From assembly GCA_943324395.2 (NCBI GenBank), contig CALPLL020000110.1, positions 1 through 6,170 on the forward strand: DNA of 6,170 nucleotides, written 5' to 3'. This document shows positions 1-6,170 of this stretch, piece by piece (positions within the stretch are counted from its first letter, which is position 1; each line of letters opens with the position of its first letter). The position numbers and the translations under genes were made by a program. The notes below the pieces were generated by a model, which saw only the letters and a list, made by a program, of their open reading frames with translations, was not told the origin of the DNA and did no database searches. The DNA comes from Rhizobium sp. Q54 (GTDB lineage: Bacteria > Bacteroidota > Bacteroidia > Flavobacteriales > Flavobacteriaceae).

Positions 1-1284
1 ATAATCGAAACCTTGTAAACTAAATCCAGTATTAGTTGCACTACAAACTAACATAGTAAAACTAAAAGCACCATTGGTAACTGTAGTAAGCAAGTTTTGA
101 TTGCCATAACGCATCAAAACATACCCATTTGTAGCATTAGTTCCATCACATTTCAAAAGGTTTCCTTGAACTAAGGTAGTTTGAATGGATGAATTTGAAA
201 TTACTAAATTTGGTAAAATTGTATCTGCCGAGAATGGTCCAATGGTTGTAGTACTTACCGTATTTCCACAAGAATCATAAACAACCATCGTTAAGGTTTC
301 ATTTTTAGGTACTAGTCCACTAACTTGTCCTTGACTGTTTGTAATTCCACTTACTGTAAAAGAATTAGTAGCTCTTTTGATACCGACTCTCACATTTGCC
401 AAAGGCGTACCATTTGAATTCACAACGGTAACCGATAATCTCACTGTTGGAAATTGAGCATCGCAGTTCCACCATGAAAAGTGAGAAACGGTTCCCACAT
501 ATTTAGTTCCTTGCTTGGTTGCAGAACCTTCTTCTTTCCAATATCCTGCTGTTTCATCAAAATGCCAAAGTGGAATTGTAGTTGGTGAAGCCGCTAATTG
601 TGAAGACGAAATAGGCATTTCAATTTGAGCCGTATTAGAAAGTTGCAATTTTTGTGAAGCAGCACCTCTCAACTCAATATTCATCATACCATAAGATTCT
701 AATACTCGCTCCTCCCCGTTTGAGTTTTGAGCCAATAACATACCCGGCATTTTATCAACAGTTGTTGCATCAGAAGGATCTAAATGTTTCATGATTACAC
801 TTACCACTCCGGAATAGGCTTGACCAGTTTCTGTTTTGAAGTTACCATCAAAAGTTACTTTAGCACCATTTGCTAAAGATATACTTCCCGTAGCACCTGA
901 ATTTACAGTACCTACAATAGTTCCTGATAAAAGAGTTATTTTAACATTATTCATGCCGCTTGTAGGAACTAAAGAACGAGATCCGTCTAAATATCCTGCT
1001 TTTTTTGCGGTTACAAATGCAAATTTTTCGCGGACTGTAGCATTATTAATTATGAAAACACCATTAACGTCAGTGGTTGCCGTTTTATTGGCAACAGTTA
1101 TGGCAACATTGGAAACAGGATTGTTGTTTTCATCAATAATTTGCCCAGTAAAGTTTTTCGATACTTCGCTACCAAAATTTAAAGAAGTAGCAGAAGAATT
1201 TTCATCAATTCCTGAATCATTACTACAATTGTTGAATAAAAAAGGAAATAATAAAACCAAAATTAAGAGTTTTTTTGAAGTCAT
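1..1284 (-). CDS. Lipoprotein with carboxypeptidase-regulatory-like domains (3' end cut off)
   Basis: The frame is open from an ATG at 1284 to the left edge (428 residues, no stop), so the C-terminus is missing. Residues 1-20 form a lipoprotein signal: Lys4-Lys5, a hydrophobic stretch, then LFNNC with Cys20 as the probable lipidation site. Asn just before the Cys is not the classical lipobox. Residues 44-105 resemble a carboxypeptidase regulatory-like domain (FTGQIIDENNNPVSNV, then DVNGVF). Residues 121-275 are a Gly/Ser/Thr-rich beta segment ending in WHFDETAGYWKEEG (240-253) and HFSWWNCD (268-275). Residues 281-345 look like a second such domain (VTVVNSNGTPLANVRV) and 371-428 like the start of a third. 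Cysteines at 274, 339, 379 and 414 could form disulfides outside the cytoplasm. It is probably anchored in the outer membrane, facing the periplasm or surface; Asp23 gives only a weak hint of a surface export signal. No catalytic motif is visible and the function is unknown. The gene lies 50 bases downstream of the M1 peptidase gene. Confidence 0.85.
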   Translation of the reverse strand, partial: MTSKKLLILVLLFPFLFNNCSNDSGIDENSSATSLNFGSEVSKNFTGQIIDENNNPVSNVAITVANKTATTDVNGVFIINNATVREKFAFVTAKKAGYLDGSRSLVPTSGMNNVKITLLSGTIVGTVNSGATGSISLANGAKVTFDGNFKTETGQAYSGVVSVIMKHLDPSDATTVDKMPGMLLAQNSNGEERVLESYGMMNIELRGAASQKLQLSNTAQIEMPISSSQLAASPTTIPLWHFDETAGYWKEEGSATKQGTKYVGTVSHFSWWNCDAQFPTVRLSVTVVNSNGTPLANVRVGIKRATNSFTVSGITNSQGQVSGLVPKNETLTMVVYDSCGNTVSTTTIGPFSADTILPNLVISNSSIQTTLVQGNLLKCDGTNATNGYVLMRYGNQNLLTTVTNGAFSFTMLVCSATNTGFSLQGFDY

Positions 1285-1314
1285 AATTTTTTTGATTTTG
1301 AGGTTAATACCTAT

Positions 1315-1322
1315 CAAATGTA
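1315..1322 (-). promoter_or_regulatory. Candidate -7 promoter box for the lipoprotein gene
   Basis: Read on the minus strand the site is TACATTTG, a full match to the Bacteroidota -7 consensus TAnnTTTG. It lies in the 50-base gap after the peptidase stop and would give a leader of roughly 20-25 bases before the ATG at 1284. No TTTG-like -33 element is visible at the expected distance (about 19 bases), so this rests on the -7 box alone. The surrounding gap is AT-rich and shows no terminator hairpin, so read-through from the peptidase gene is also possible. Confidence 0.4.
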
Positions 1323-1334
1323 TAAATAATAAAA

Positions 1335-3407
1335 TTAATTAGTTGCTTTTTCGCTTAATATTTTACTTAATACCGCGTTTTCATCCTTTCCTAAATTAGG
1401 AAGTAGTTGTTCTAAATAAGTGCGAATATTTGGGTTTTTTAATAATAATCGTATTTTATCTTTACCAAATTTAGAAAACTGCCATCTGTAACTAGTTGTT
1501 GAATTTACTAGGTTAGAAAGTACATTCTTATCTTTATCATTAATGAAAAGTAAATTTTCTAAGGCATTTTGCCGAATCGAAGTTTCAAATTCAGGATTAC
1601 AATAACTCAATAATTCATCATAAAATTTTACTTTGTCCTCCATTTGATACTCTTTCGTTCCAAGTGCTAATGTTAACCATAATATTCTGAGATTTTTATC
1701 ATTAAAACCAATCCAATCTTTTGAAATAGTAAGAATACGCTGTTGTTCTTCAGGAAATTGCGACCAATAAGTACTTAATACAATCTCTTTTGTAATGTAA
1801 GAATTATCATTTATTAGGGTTTCAAAATCCAATTTAAATTCTGGTGAAACTTTGGGAGTAGTATTGGCAATCGCTTGTCGAAGTTTAATTTCATTGGTAG
1901 CTAAAGCCGATTTTAAAAGTTGCTGCTTTTCTTCAAATGGAACTTTTTCACACTGGTATATTATTTCTTCTTTGATTGGGAAATAAACCTCGGAAACCAT
2001 TATTTTTTCAAATAAATCCCGTTTTTCATTATAGGGAATTGATTTCATTCGTTTAATATCCAAAAGTGTTTTAACCGACTTATTTTTGGATACTAATTGG
2101 ATGGCATAATCGTAATCAAAACCAGGATTTTCAAGCCATTTTTTTCTAAAAGCTTCACAATCGTATTTTGATATTTTCTTAATTTCGTTCAAAAAGTCGT
2201 CGGTAGTTACATTTTTAAATGAATATTTATTAAGATAGTTTTTTACCGCTTGTTGGAAAATCTTCGATCCTAATTCTTCTCTTAAAACAAATAAAACCCA
2301 AGCTCCCTTTTGATAATAAGACAACGTACTTGCCCTTTCACTTAAAATTGGAATAGAATCGGTTTTTGATGCATTTCTTAACTGCAAGGAAGTATCATAA
2401 AGTTTTTTGTAAAAATAATCATCACCAAAAACAGCTTTTTCCGCTAATAAGGCATAATAAGTTGCAAAACCCTCTTGAAGCCAATGGTGTTCCCCAGACT
2501 TTGCCGTAATTAAATCGCCAAACCATTGGTGTGCCAATTCATGCGCATTTACATTAACATAATTCTTATCGTTAATACCAATAGAATCAACAACAAAATC
2601 CCTTGAAAATACTGTTGCCGATGTGTTTTCCATTCCTGCATATAAAAAATCTCGAACAGGAACTTGCTTGTAAACTTCCCAAGGATATTTTATGCCAATT
2701 TCCTTTTCAAAAAAATCAAATATGGTTTTAGAATAACGGTAAGTGGGTTCTAATTTTGAAAAATCTTCTTTTTCGATATAATAAAATAGGGACTTTCCGC
2801 TTTCAGACTTTTCTTGTTTTATTTCGAATTTTCCAATAGCCAACATCAAAAGATAACTGCTCATTGGTTTTTTCATTCGGTAGTTCCAAATGGTATTGTC
2901 TTGACTTATAATTTTGTTATCTAATTTTCCATTGGAGACAACCTGAAACTGATTATTGAATTTTATATCCAAGTTGAAAATCAATTTTTCATTAGGATCA
3001 TCAAAACTTGGAAACCAATTACTAGTATATTTTCCCTGCCCTTGCGTCCAAATTTGTAGCTGCTCCCCTTTTCCTACAAAATATAGTGCTTGTTTTGGTC
3101 GCGCCAAATAATTGAAAGTCAGTTGGTTTTTTCCTAATTTATATCCTTCAAAAAGTAAGATTTGCTTTTTATTATTGCTATATTTTACTTCGATATTGTT
3201 GACTTTCAAATTGGTAAAATCAATATTTTGAGCATCTATTTTGATAGTGTCAATTGGTTTAATCAAATCAAAAGTATAAGTAACTTCTCCATAAACCGAT
3301 TTGTCTATAGCGTTAATTTCAATTTTACCCAATACCGAAGTGAAATCAACCCATTTTGTTTGTTGGGAAAATGAAAATACGGAAACAAATAAAAGTAAGT
3401 ATCTCAT
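1335..3407 (-). CDS. Secreted M1 family zinc aminopeptidase
   Basis: A complete 690-residue M1 (gluzincin) metallopeptidase, predicted to remove N-terminal residues from peptides. Residues 1-14 form a short signal peptide (one Arg, then a hydrophobic run ending FSFS) followed by Gln-Gln, a common Bacteroidota cleavage context, so it probably acts in the periplasm or outside. An N-terminal beta domain (about 20-200) precedes the catalytic domain. The exopeptidase motif appears as YAGMEN (256-261). The zinc site is HELAH (289-293) with Glu312 in WLQEGFATYY: His289, His293 and Glu312 bind zinc and Glu290 is the catalytic base. Tyr365 in YYQKGAWVL matches the transition-state tyrosine. Residues about 437-690 are mostly helical, as in the HEAT-like C-terminal part of the family. 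All key residues are present and no C-terminal secretion-sorting domain is visible. The start follows the DUF1697 stop by three bases with no strong ribosome-binding site, suggesting coupled translation. Family call sure; substrate unknown. Confidence 0.95.
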   Translation of the reverse strand: MRYLLLFVSVFSFSQQTKWVDFTSVLGKIEINAIDKSVYGEVTYTFDLIKPIDTIKIDAQNIDFTNLKVNNIEVKYSNNKKQILLFEGYKLGKNQLTFNYLARPKQALYFVGKGEQLQIWTQGQGKYTSNWFPSFDDPNEKLIFNLDIKFNNQFQVVSNGKLDNKIISQDNTIWNYRMKKPMSSYLLMLAIGKFEIKQEKSESGKSLFYYIEKEDFSKLEPTYRYSKTIFDFFEKEIGIKYPWEVYKQVPVRDFLYAGMENTSATVFSRDFVVDSIGINDKNYVNVNAHELAHQWFGDLITAKSGEHHWLQEGFATYYALLAEKAVFGDDYFYKKLYDTSLQLRNASKTDSIPILSERASTLSYYQKGAWVLFVLREELGSKIFQQAVKNYLNKYSFKNVTTDDFLNEIKKISKYDCEAFRKKWLENPGFDYDYAIQLVSKNKSVKTLLDIKRMKSIPYNEKRDLFEKIMVSEVYFPIKEEIIYQCEKVPFEEKQQLLKSALATNEIKLRQAIANTTPKVSPEFKLDFETLINDNSYITKEIVLSTYWSQFPEEQQRILTISKDWIGFNDKNLRILWLTLALGTKEYQMEDKVKFYDELLSYCNPEFETSIRQNALENLLFINDKDKNVLSNLVNSTTSYRWQFSKFGKDKIRLLLKNPNIRTYLEQLLPNLGKDENAVLSKILSEKATN

Positions 3408-3410
3408 AAC

Positions 3411-3956
3411 TTATTGCTCTTCATACATTTTTAATAATTGAGTAACCGTATTCCAATTTCTAATTGTTGCTGTAAGATTAAGTTTTTTCTCAATGTATTT
3501 TTGATCCAATCTCGTTTTTCCAGCTCCAATGTGGTATTTAATGAATATTCTTGTAGTATCAATTTGAACTTCATCAGGCTTGAATTGGCTCATTTTTAAA
3601 TCATTAATATTCTCCGCTTTAAGTTCTTTGGAAACAAAGGCAACGTATAGCTTTTTGGTATCAACTTCTTTGTTTTTTAGAAAATTACAATTGGTAAAAC
3701 AAGCTTGTAAATCGGTTTTTGAAATTACAATTATTGGCACATCATAACCAAAAACCTTATAAATTTCTTGCTTAATGATAAAAGCAATTTTAGCTGGACT
3801 TTCTTCATCAGAATCTAAAAAAACATTCCCGGATTGAATGTACGTTTGCACCTTTTGAAAACCGATTTTTTCAAGAGTACTTTTCAAAACATCCATTTTG
3901 ATCATATTATGACCGGAAACATTAATTCCACGGAGCAACGCTAAATGTGTGTGCAT
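3411..3956 (-). CDS. DUF1697 family protein
   Basis: A complete 181-residue protein of the DUF1697 family, whose biochemical role is not established. Recognised from the N-terminal HLALLRGINVSGHNMIKM (4-21), YIQSGNVFLDS (39-49), and the C-terminal block with GAGKTRLDQKYIEKKL (144-159) and ATIRNWNTVTQLLKM (163-177), all typical of the family. GAGKTRL resembles a fragment of a P-loop but lacks the full GxxxxGK[ST] spacing and lies in a conserved family block, so I would not call nucleotide binding from it. The length is normal. There is no signal peptide or membrane segment, so it should be cytoplasmic. It is the first gene of a probable two-gene unit with the M1 peptidase, three bases downstream. 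The ATG at 3956 follows an A/T-only stretch without a Shine-Dalgarno, as is usual in this phylum, and a good promoter lies just upstream. Confidence 0.93.
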   Translation of the reverse strand: MHTHLALLRGINVSGHNMIKMDVLKSTLEKIGFQKVQTYIQSGNVFLDSDEESPAKIAFIIKQEIYKVFGYDVPIIVISKTDLQACFTNCNFLKNKEVDTKKLYVAFVSKELKAENINDLKMSQFKPDEVQIDTTRIFIKYHIGAGKTRLDQKYIEKKLNLTATIRNWNTVTQLLKMYEEQ

Positions 3957-3972
3957 TTAAATTTATTTAAGT

Positions 3973-3993
3973 ATCAAAGATATTGCCTTTGAT
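3973..3993. repeat. Short inverted repeat over the DUF1697 promoter
   Basis: ATCAAAG (3973-3979) and CTTTGAT (3987-3993) are exact 7-base inverted arms around a 7-base spacer. The left arm overlaps the -7 box of the minus-strand promoter. The right arm contains a TTTG that, read on the plus strand as TGCCTTTG, is one mismatch from a -7 box. It could be a regulator-binding site, or the symmetry could arise from two promoter-like boxes facing opposite ways. There is no T-run of the kind that would follow a terminator. Confidence 0.4.
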
Positions 3994-4005
3994 TAATATA
4001 TCACA
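3975..4005 (-). promoter_or_regulatory. Candidate promoter of the DUF1697-peptidase unit
   Basis: On the minus strand, TATCTTTG at 3982-3975 matches the Bacteroidota -7 consensus TAnnTTTG fully. TGTG at 4005-4002 matches three of four bases of the -33 TTTG, with exactly 19 bases between the two. Transcription would start near 3970, leaving a leader of about 15 bases before the ATG at 3956. The -7 box overlaps the left arm of the inverted repeat at 3973-3993. This is the best promoter match in the window, but it is a consensus match only. Confidence 0.55.
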
Positions 4006-4035
4006 ACTTTCGTGAAATAAGTTCTGGATTGCTAT

Positions 4036-4066
4036 TTTCAAATTTGCAAACAAAAAGCTATCTTCG
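4036..4066 (+). promoter_or_regulatory. Candidate recG promoter
   Basis: TATCTTCG at 4059-4066 matches seven of eight positions of the Bacteroidota -7 box (C in place of the third T). TTTC at 4036-4039 matches three of four bases of the -33 TTTG, with a 19-base spacer. Transcription would begin near 4073, giving a leader of about 20 bases before the ATG at 4093. The match is weaker than the one for the opposite gene, and other AT-rich spots in the region could serve instead. Confidence 0.4.
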
Positions 4067-4092
4067 CTGTAAATAGTTCTAAGGCTAAAAAA

Positions 4093-6170
4093 ATGTCTCA
4101 ATTACTTCAAACTCCCATTGAATACCTTAAAGGCGTTGGCCCCCAACGTGGAGATTTGTTGCGCAAAGAATTAGGCATTCATAAATATATTGATTTAATT
4201 AATCTATATCCGTACCGTTACATTGATAGAACTCGTTATTATAAAATCAACGAATTAGACAATAATAGCATTGAAGTTCAATTGATTGGTAAAATAATTC
4301 ATATTAAAACTGTTGAGCCAGCGAAGGGTAAAAAAAGATTAGTTGCCACTTTTATTGATGATACGGGCCAAATGGAACTAGTTTGGTTTCAGGGTCATAA
4401 ATGGATTCGGGAGAGTTTGGAATTAAATGTTCCGATTGTAATTTTTGGAAAATGTACTTCCTTTGGAAATGTATACAACATGGCACATCCTGAAATTGAA
4501 CTGTTGTCAGAACATGAAAAAAGTTTAAGATCTGCTATGCAACCCGTTTATCCATCTACCGAAACACTAACAAATAGAGGGATTACGAATAAAGTTGTGA
4601 ATAAATTAATGCAGCAGTTGTTTCTAGAAACTCATAATTTATTTTCAGAAACACTTCCAGATTATTTAAGAACTGAACTTAATTTAATCTCAAAAAAGGA
4701 AGCCCTTTTCAATATTCACTTTCCAAAAAGCGGAGAAACATTGGCGAAAGCCCAATTCCGATTAAAATTTGAAGAGTTATTTTATATTCAATTGCACTTA
4801 ATTACTAAGAATTTAGTTCGTAAACACAAAATTAAAGGTCATGCTTTTAATAAAGTAGGGAATTTATTCAGTGATTTCTATGAAAACCACTTGCCATTTG
4901 AATTGACAAATGCGCAAAAAAGAGTGCTCAAAGAAATTAGAAATGACATGGGAAATCCTGCTCAAATGAACCGATTGTTGCAAGGAGATGTGGGCTCAGG
5001 AAAGACAATTGTGGCGTTTATGAGTATGCTTTTAGCCTTGGATAATGGATTCCAAGCGTGCTTAATGGCACCAACTGAAATACTTGCCAATCAACATTTC
5101 ATTGGTTTATCTGAATTGGCTAAAACAATGAATATCAATATTAAAAAGCTAACTGGTTCGTCTAAAACTTCAGATAGAAAAATTATTCATGAAGAATTGG
5201 AGAATGGGGATTTACAAATTTTAATTGGCACCCATGCTCTTTTAGAAGAAAAGGTAAAATTTCAAAATTTAGGATTGGCGATTATAGACGAGCAACACCG
5301 ATTTGGTGTAGAACAGCGATCGAAATTATGGAAGAAAAATGATATTCCCCCTCACGTATTAGTTATGACCGCCACCCCTATTCCAAGAACTTTAGCCATG
5401 AGTTTGTATGGGGATTTAGACATTTCATTGATTGACGAATTACCACCTGGAAGAAAACCGATTAAAACAGTTCATCGATACGATAATAATCGTTTGAATG
5501 TAATGGCCTTTGTTACGGAGCAAATTGAGTTAGGACGACAAATTTATGTGGTTTATCCGTTGATACAAGAATCTGAAAAGATGGATTTTAAAGATTTAAT
5601 GGACGGTTACGACACGATTTCTAGAGAATTTCCATTACCTAAATATGCCGTTTCTATCCTTCATGGGAAAATGAAAGCTGCCGAAAAAGACTTCGAAATG
5701 CAACGATTTTCAGAAGGAAAAACCAATATTATGGTAGCTACAACTGTAATTGAAGTGGGAGTTAATATTCCTAATGCAAGTGTTATGATTGTAGAAAGTG
5801 CGGAACGATTTGGCCTTTCACAATTGCATCAATTGCGAGGACGTGTGGGTCGAGGTGCTGATCAAAGTTATTGCGTTTTGATGACTTCCAATAAGTTGTC
5901 CAACAATAGCAAAACCAGAATGGAAACGATGGTTAGAACCAATGATGGTTTTGAAATTGCCGAGGTAGATCTAAAACTTCGAGGTCCTGGAGACTTAATG
6001 GGGACACAACAAAGCGGAGTTTTAAACCTTCAAATTGCTGATTTAGTTAAAGACAGAGACATTCTAAACCTAGCTAGAAATTATGCAGTTAAAATACTTA
6101 AAGAAGACGCTCCGTTAGAAAAACCAGTAAATTCTATACTTCGAGAAGTTTTTATGGAAATATCCAAGCG
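4093..6170 (+). CDS. recG: ATP-dependent DNA helicase RecG (3' end cut off)
   Basis: RecG is a superfamily 2 helicase that remodels stalled replication forks and branch-migrates Holliday junctions and R-loops in the cytoplasm. The 692 residues seen cover nearly the whole protein; Bacteroidota RecG is about 700 residues, so perhaps ten are missing at the right edge. The N-terminus has the usual PIEYLKGVGPQRGDLL (8-23). An OB-fold wedge domain (about 60-150) binds the branched DNA. Helicase motifs follow in order: Walker A GDVGSGKT (298-305), PTEILANQH (327-335), the Walker B DEQH box (399-402), TATPIPRT (426-433), TTVIEVGVNIP (550-560) and motif VI QLHQLRGRVGRG (577-588). The LRGPGDLMGTQQSG block (629-642) near the C-terminus is characteristic of RecG. 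All motifs are intact and there is no frameshift. The ATG at 4093 is supported by the conserved N-terminus and an AAGG eight bases upstream (4081-4084). It is transcribed divergently from the DUF1697 gene. Confidence 0.97.
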   Translation, partial: MSQLLQTPIEYLKGVGPQRGDLLRKELGIHKYIDLINLYPYRYIDRTRYYKINELDNNSIEVQLIGKIIHIKTVEPAKGKKRLVATFIDDTGQMELVWFQGHKWIRESLELNVPIVIFGKCTSFGNVYNMAHPEIELLSEHEKSLRSAMQPVYPSTETLTNRGITNKVVNKLMQQLFLETHNLFSETLPDYLRTELNLISKKEALFNIHFPKSGETLAKAQFRLKFEELFYIQLHLITKNLVRKHKIKGHAFNKVGNLFSDFYENHLPFELTNAQKRVLKEIRNDMGNPAQMNRLLQGDVGSGKTIVAFMSMLLALDNGFQACLMAPTEILANQHFIGLSELAKTMNINIKKLTGSSKTSDRKIIHEELENGDLQILIGTHALLEEKVKFQNLGLAIIDEQHRFGVEQRSKLWKKNDIPPHVLVMTATPIPRTLAMSLYGDLDISLIDELPPGRKPIKTVHRYDNNRLNVMAFVTEQIELGRQIYVVYPLIQESEKMDFKDLMDGYDTISREFPLPKYAVSILHGKMKAAEKDFEMQRFSEGKTNIMVATTVIEVGVNIPNASVMIVESAERFGLSQLHQLRGRVGRGADQSYCVLMTSNKLSNNSKTRMETMVRTNDGFEIAEVDLKLRGPGDLMGTQQSGVLNLQIADLVKDRDILNLARNYAVKILKEDAPLEKPVNSILREVFMEISK

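Noticed and set aside
836..1342. Plus-strand open frame of 168 codons
   Set aside because: It lies almost wholly antisense to the lipoprotein gene, which has a clear signal peptide and domain pattern. Its translation shows no recognisable domain or coherent start context.
2625..2639. AGMEN instead of GAMEN in the M1 peptidase
   Set aside because: The first two positions of this motif vary among active M1 enzymes (for example GGMEN). The Met-Glu-Asn core and every zinc and catalytic residue are present, so loss or change of activity is not indicated.
3162..3374. Plus-strand open frame of 70 codons
   Set aside because: It is antisense to the 5' part of the M1 peptidase gene, and its hydrophobic, Asn/Ile/Phe-rich translation is what AT-rich antisense sequence gives.
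3501..3527. GAGKTRL in the DUF1697 protein as a nucleotide-binding P-loop
   Set aside because: It lacks the full Walker A spacing and no Walker B partner is visible. The block is a conserved part of the DUF1697 family itself.
4039..4046. Perfect 8-base palindrome CAAATTTG upstream of recG
   Set aside because: In such AT-rich DNA an 8-base palindrome of this composition is expected by chance, and its symmetry does not extend to the flanking bases.

Overview
The window looks like ordinary chromosomal DNA from a member of the Bacteroidota, most likely a Flavobacterium-like species. It is AT-rich and coding-dense. Promoter-like sites match the Bacteroidota sigma-A consensus (-7 TAnnTTTG, -33 TTTG), and Shine-Dalgarno sequences are weak or absent. 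The predicted secreted proteins have short signal peptides; one is followed by Gln and another ends in a lipobox-like Cys. I see no rRNA, tRNA, CRISPR array, insertion sequence, phage gene or sign of recent transfer.

Layout. (1) 1-1284, minus: the first 428 residues of a lipoprotein with carboxypeptidase-regulatory-like beta-sandwich domains; its C-terminus lies beyond the left edge. (2) 1285-1334: a 50-base gap with a good -7 box for the lipoprotein gene and no clear terminator. (3) 1335-3407, minus: a complete secreted M1 zinc aminopeptidase. (4) 3411-3956, minus: a complete DUF1697-family protein, three bases upstream of the peptidase and so probably its operon partner. (5) 3957-4092: a 136-base divergent intergenic region with a candidate promoter for each side and a short inverted repeat. 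(6) 4093-6170, plus: recG, the ATP-dependent DNA helicase, complete except for roughly the last ten residues.

How the genes relate. RecG is a housekeeping repair helicase and is transcribed away from the others. The DUF1697 gene and the peptidase are probably co-transcribed. The lipoprotein may be read through from them or use its own promoter. The peptidase and lipoprotein are both predicted to be exported, which suggests envelope or periplasmic roles, but nothing shows that they act together. I found no convincing new biological system. The most open questions are the role of DUF1697 and the uncharacterised aromatic-rich middle part of the lipoprotein.
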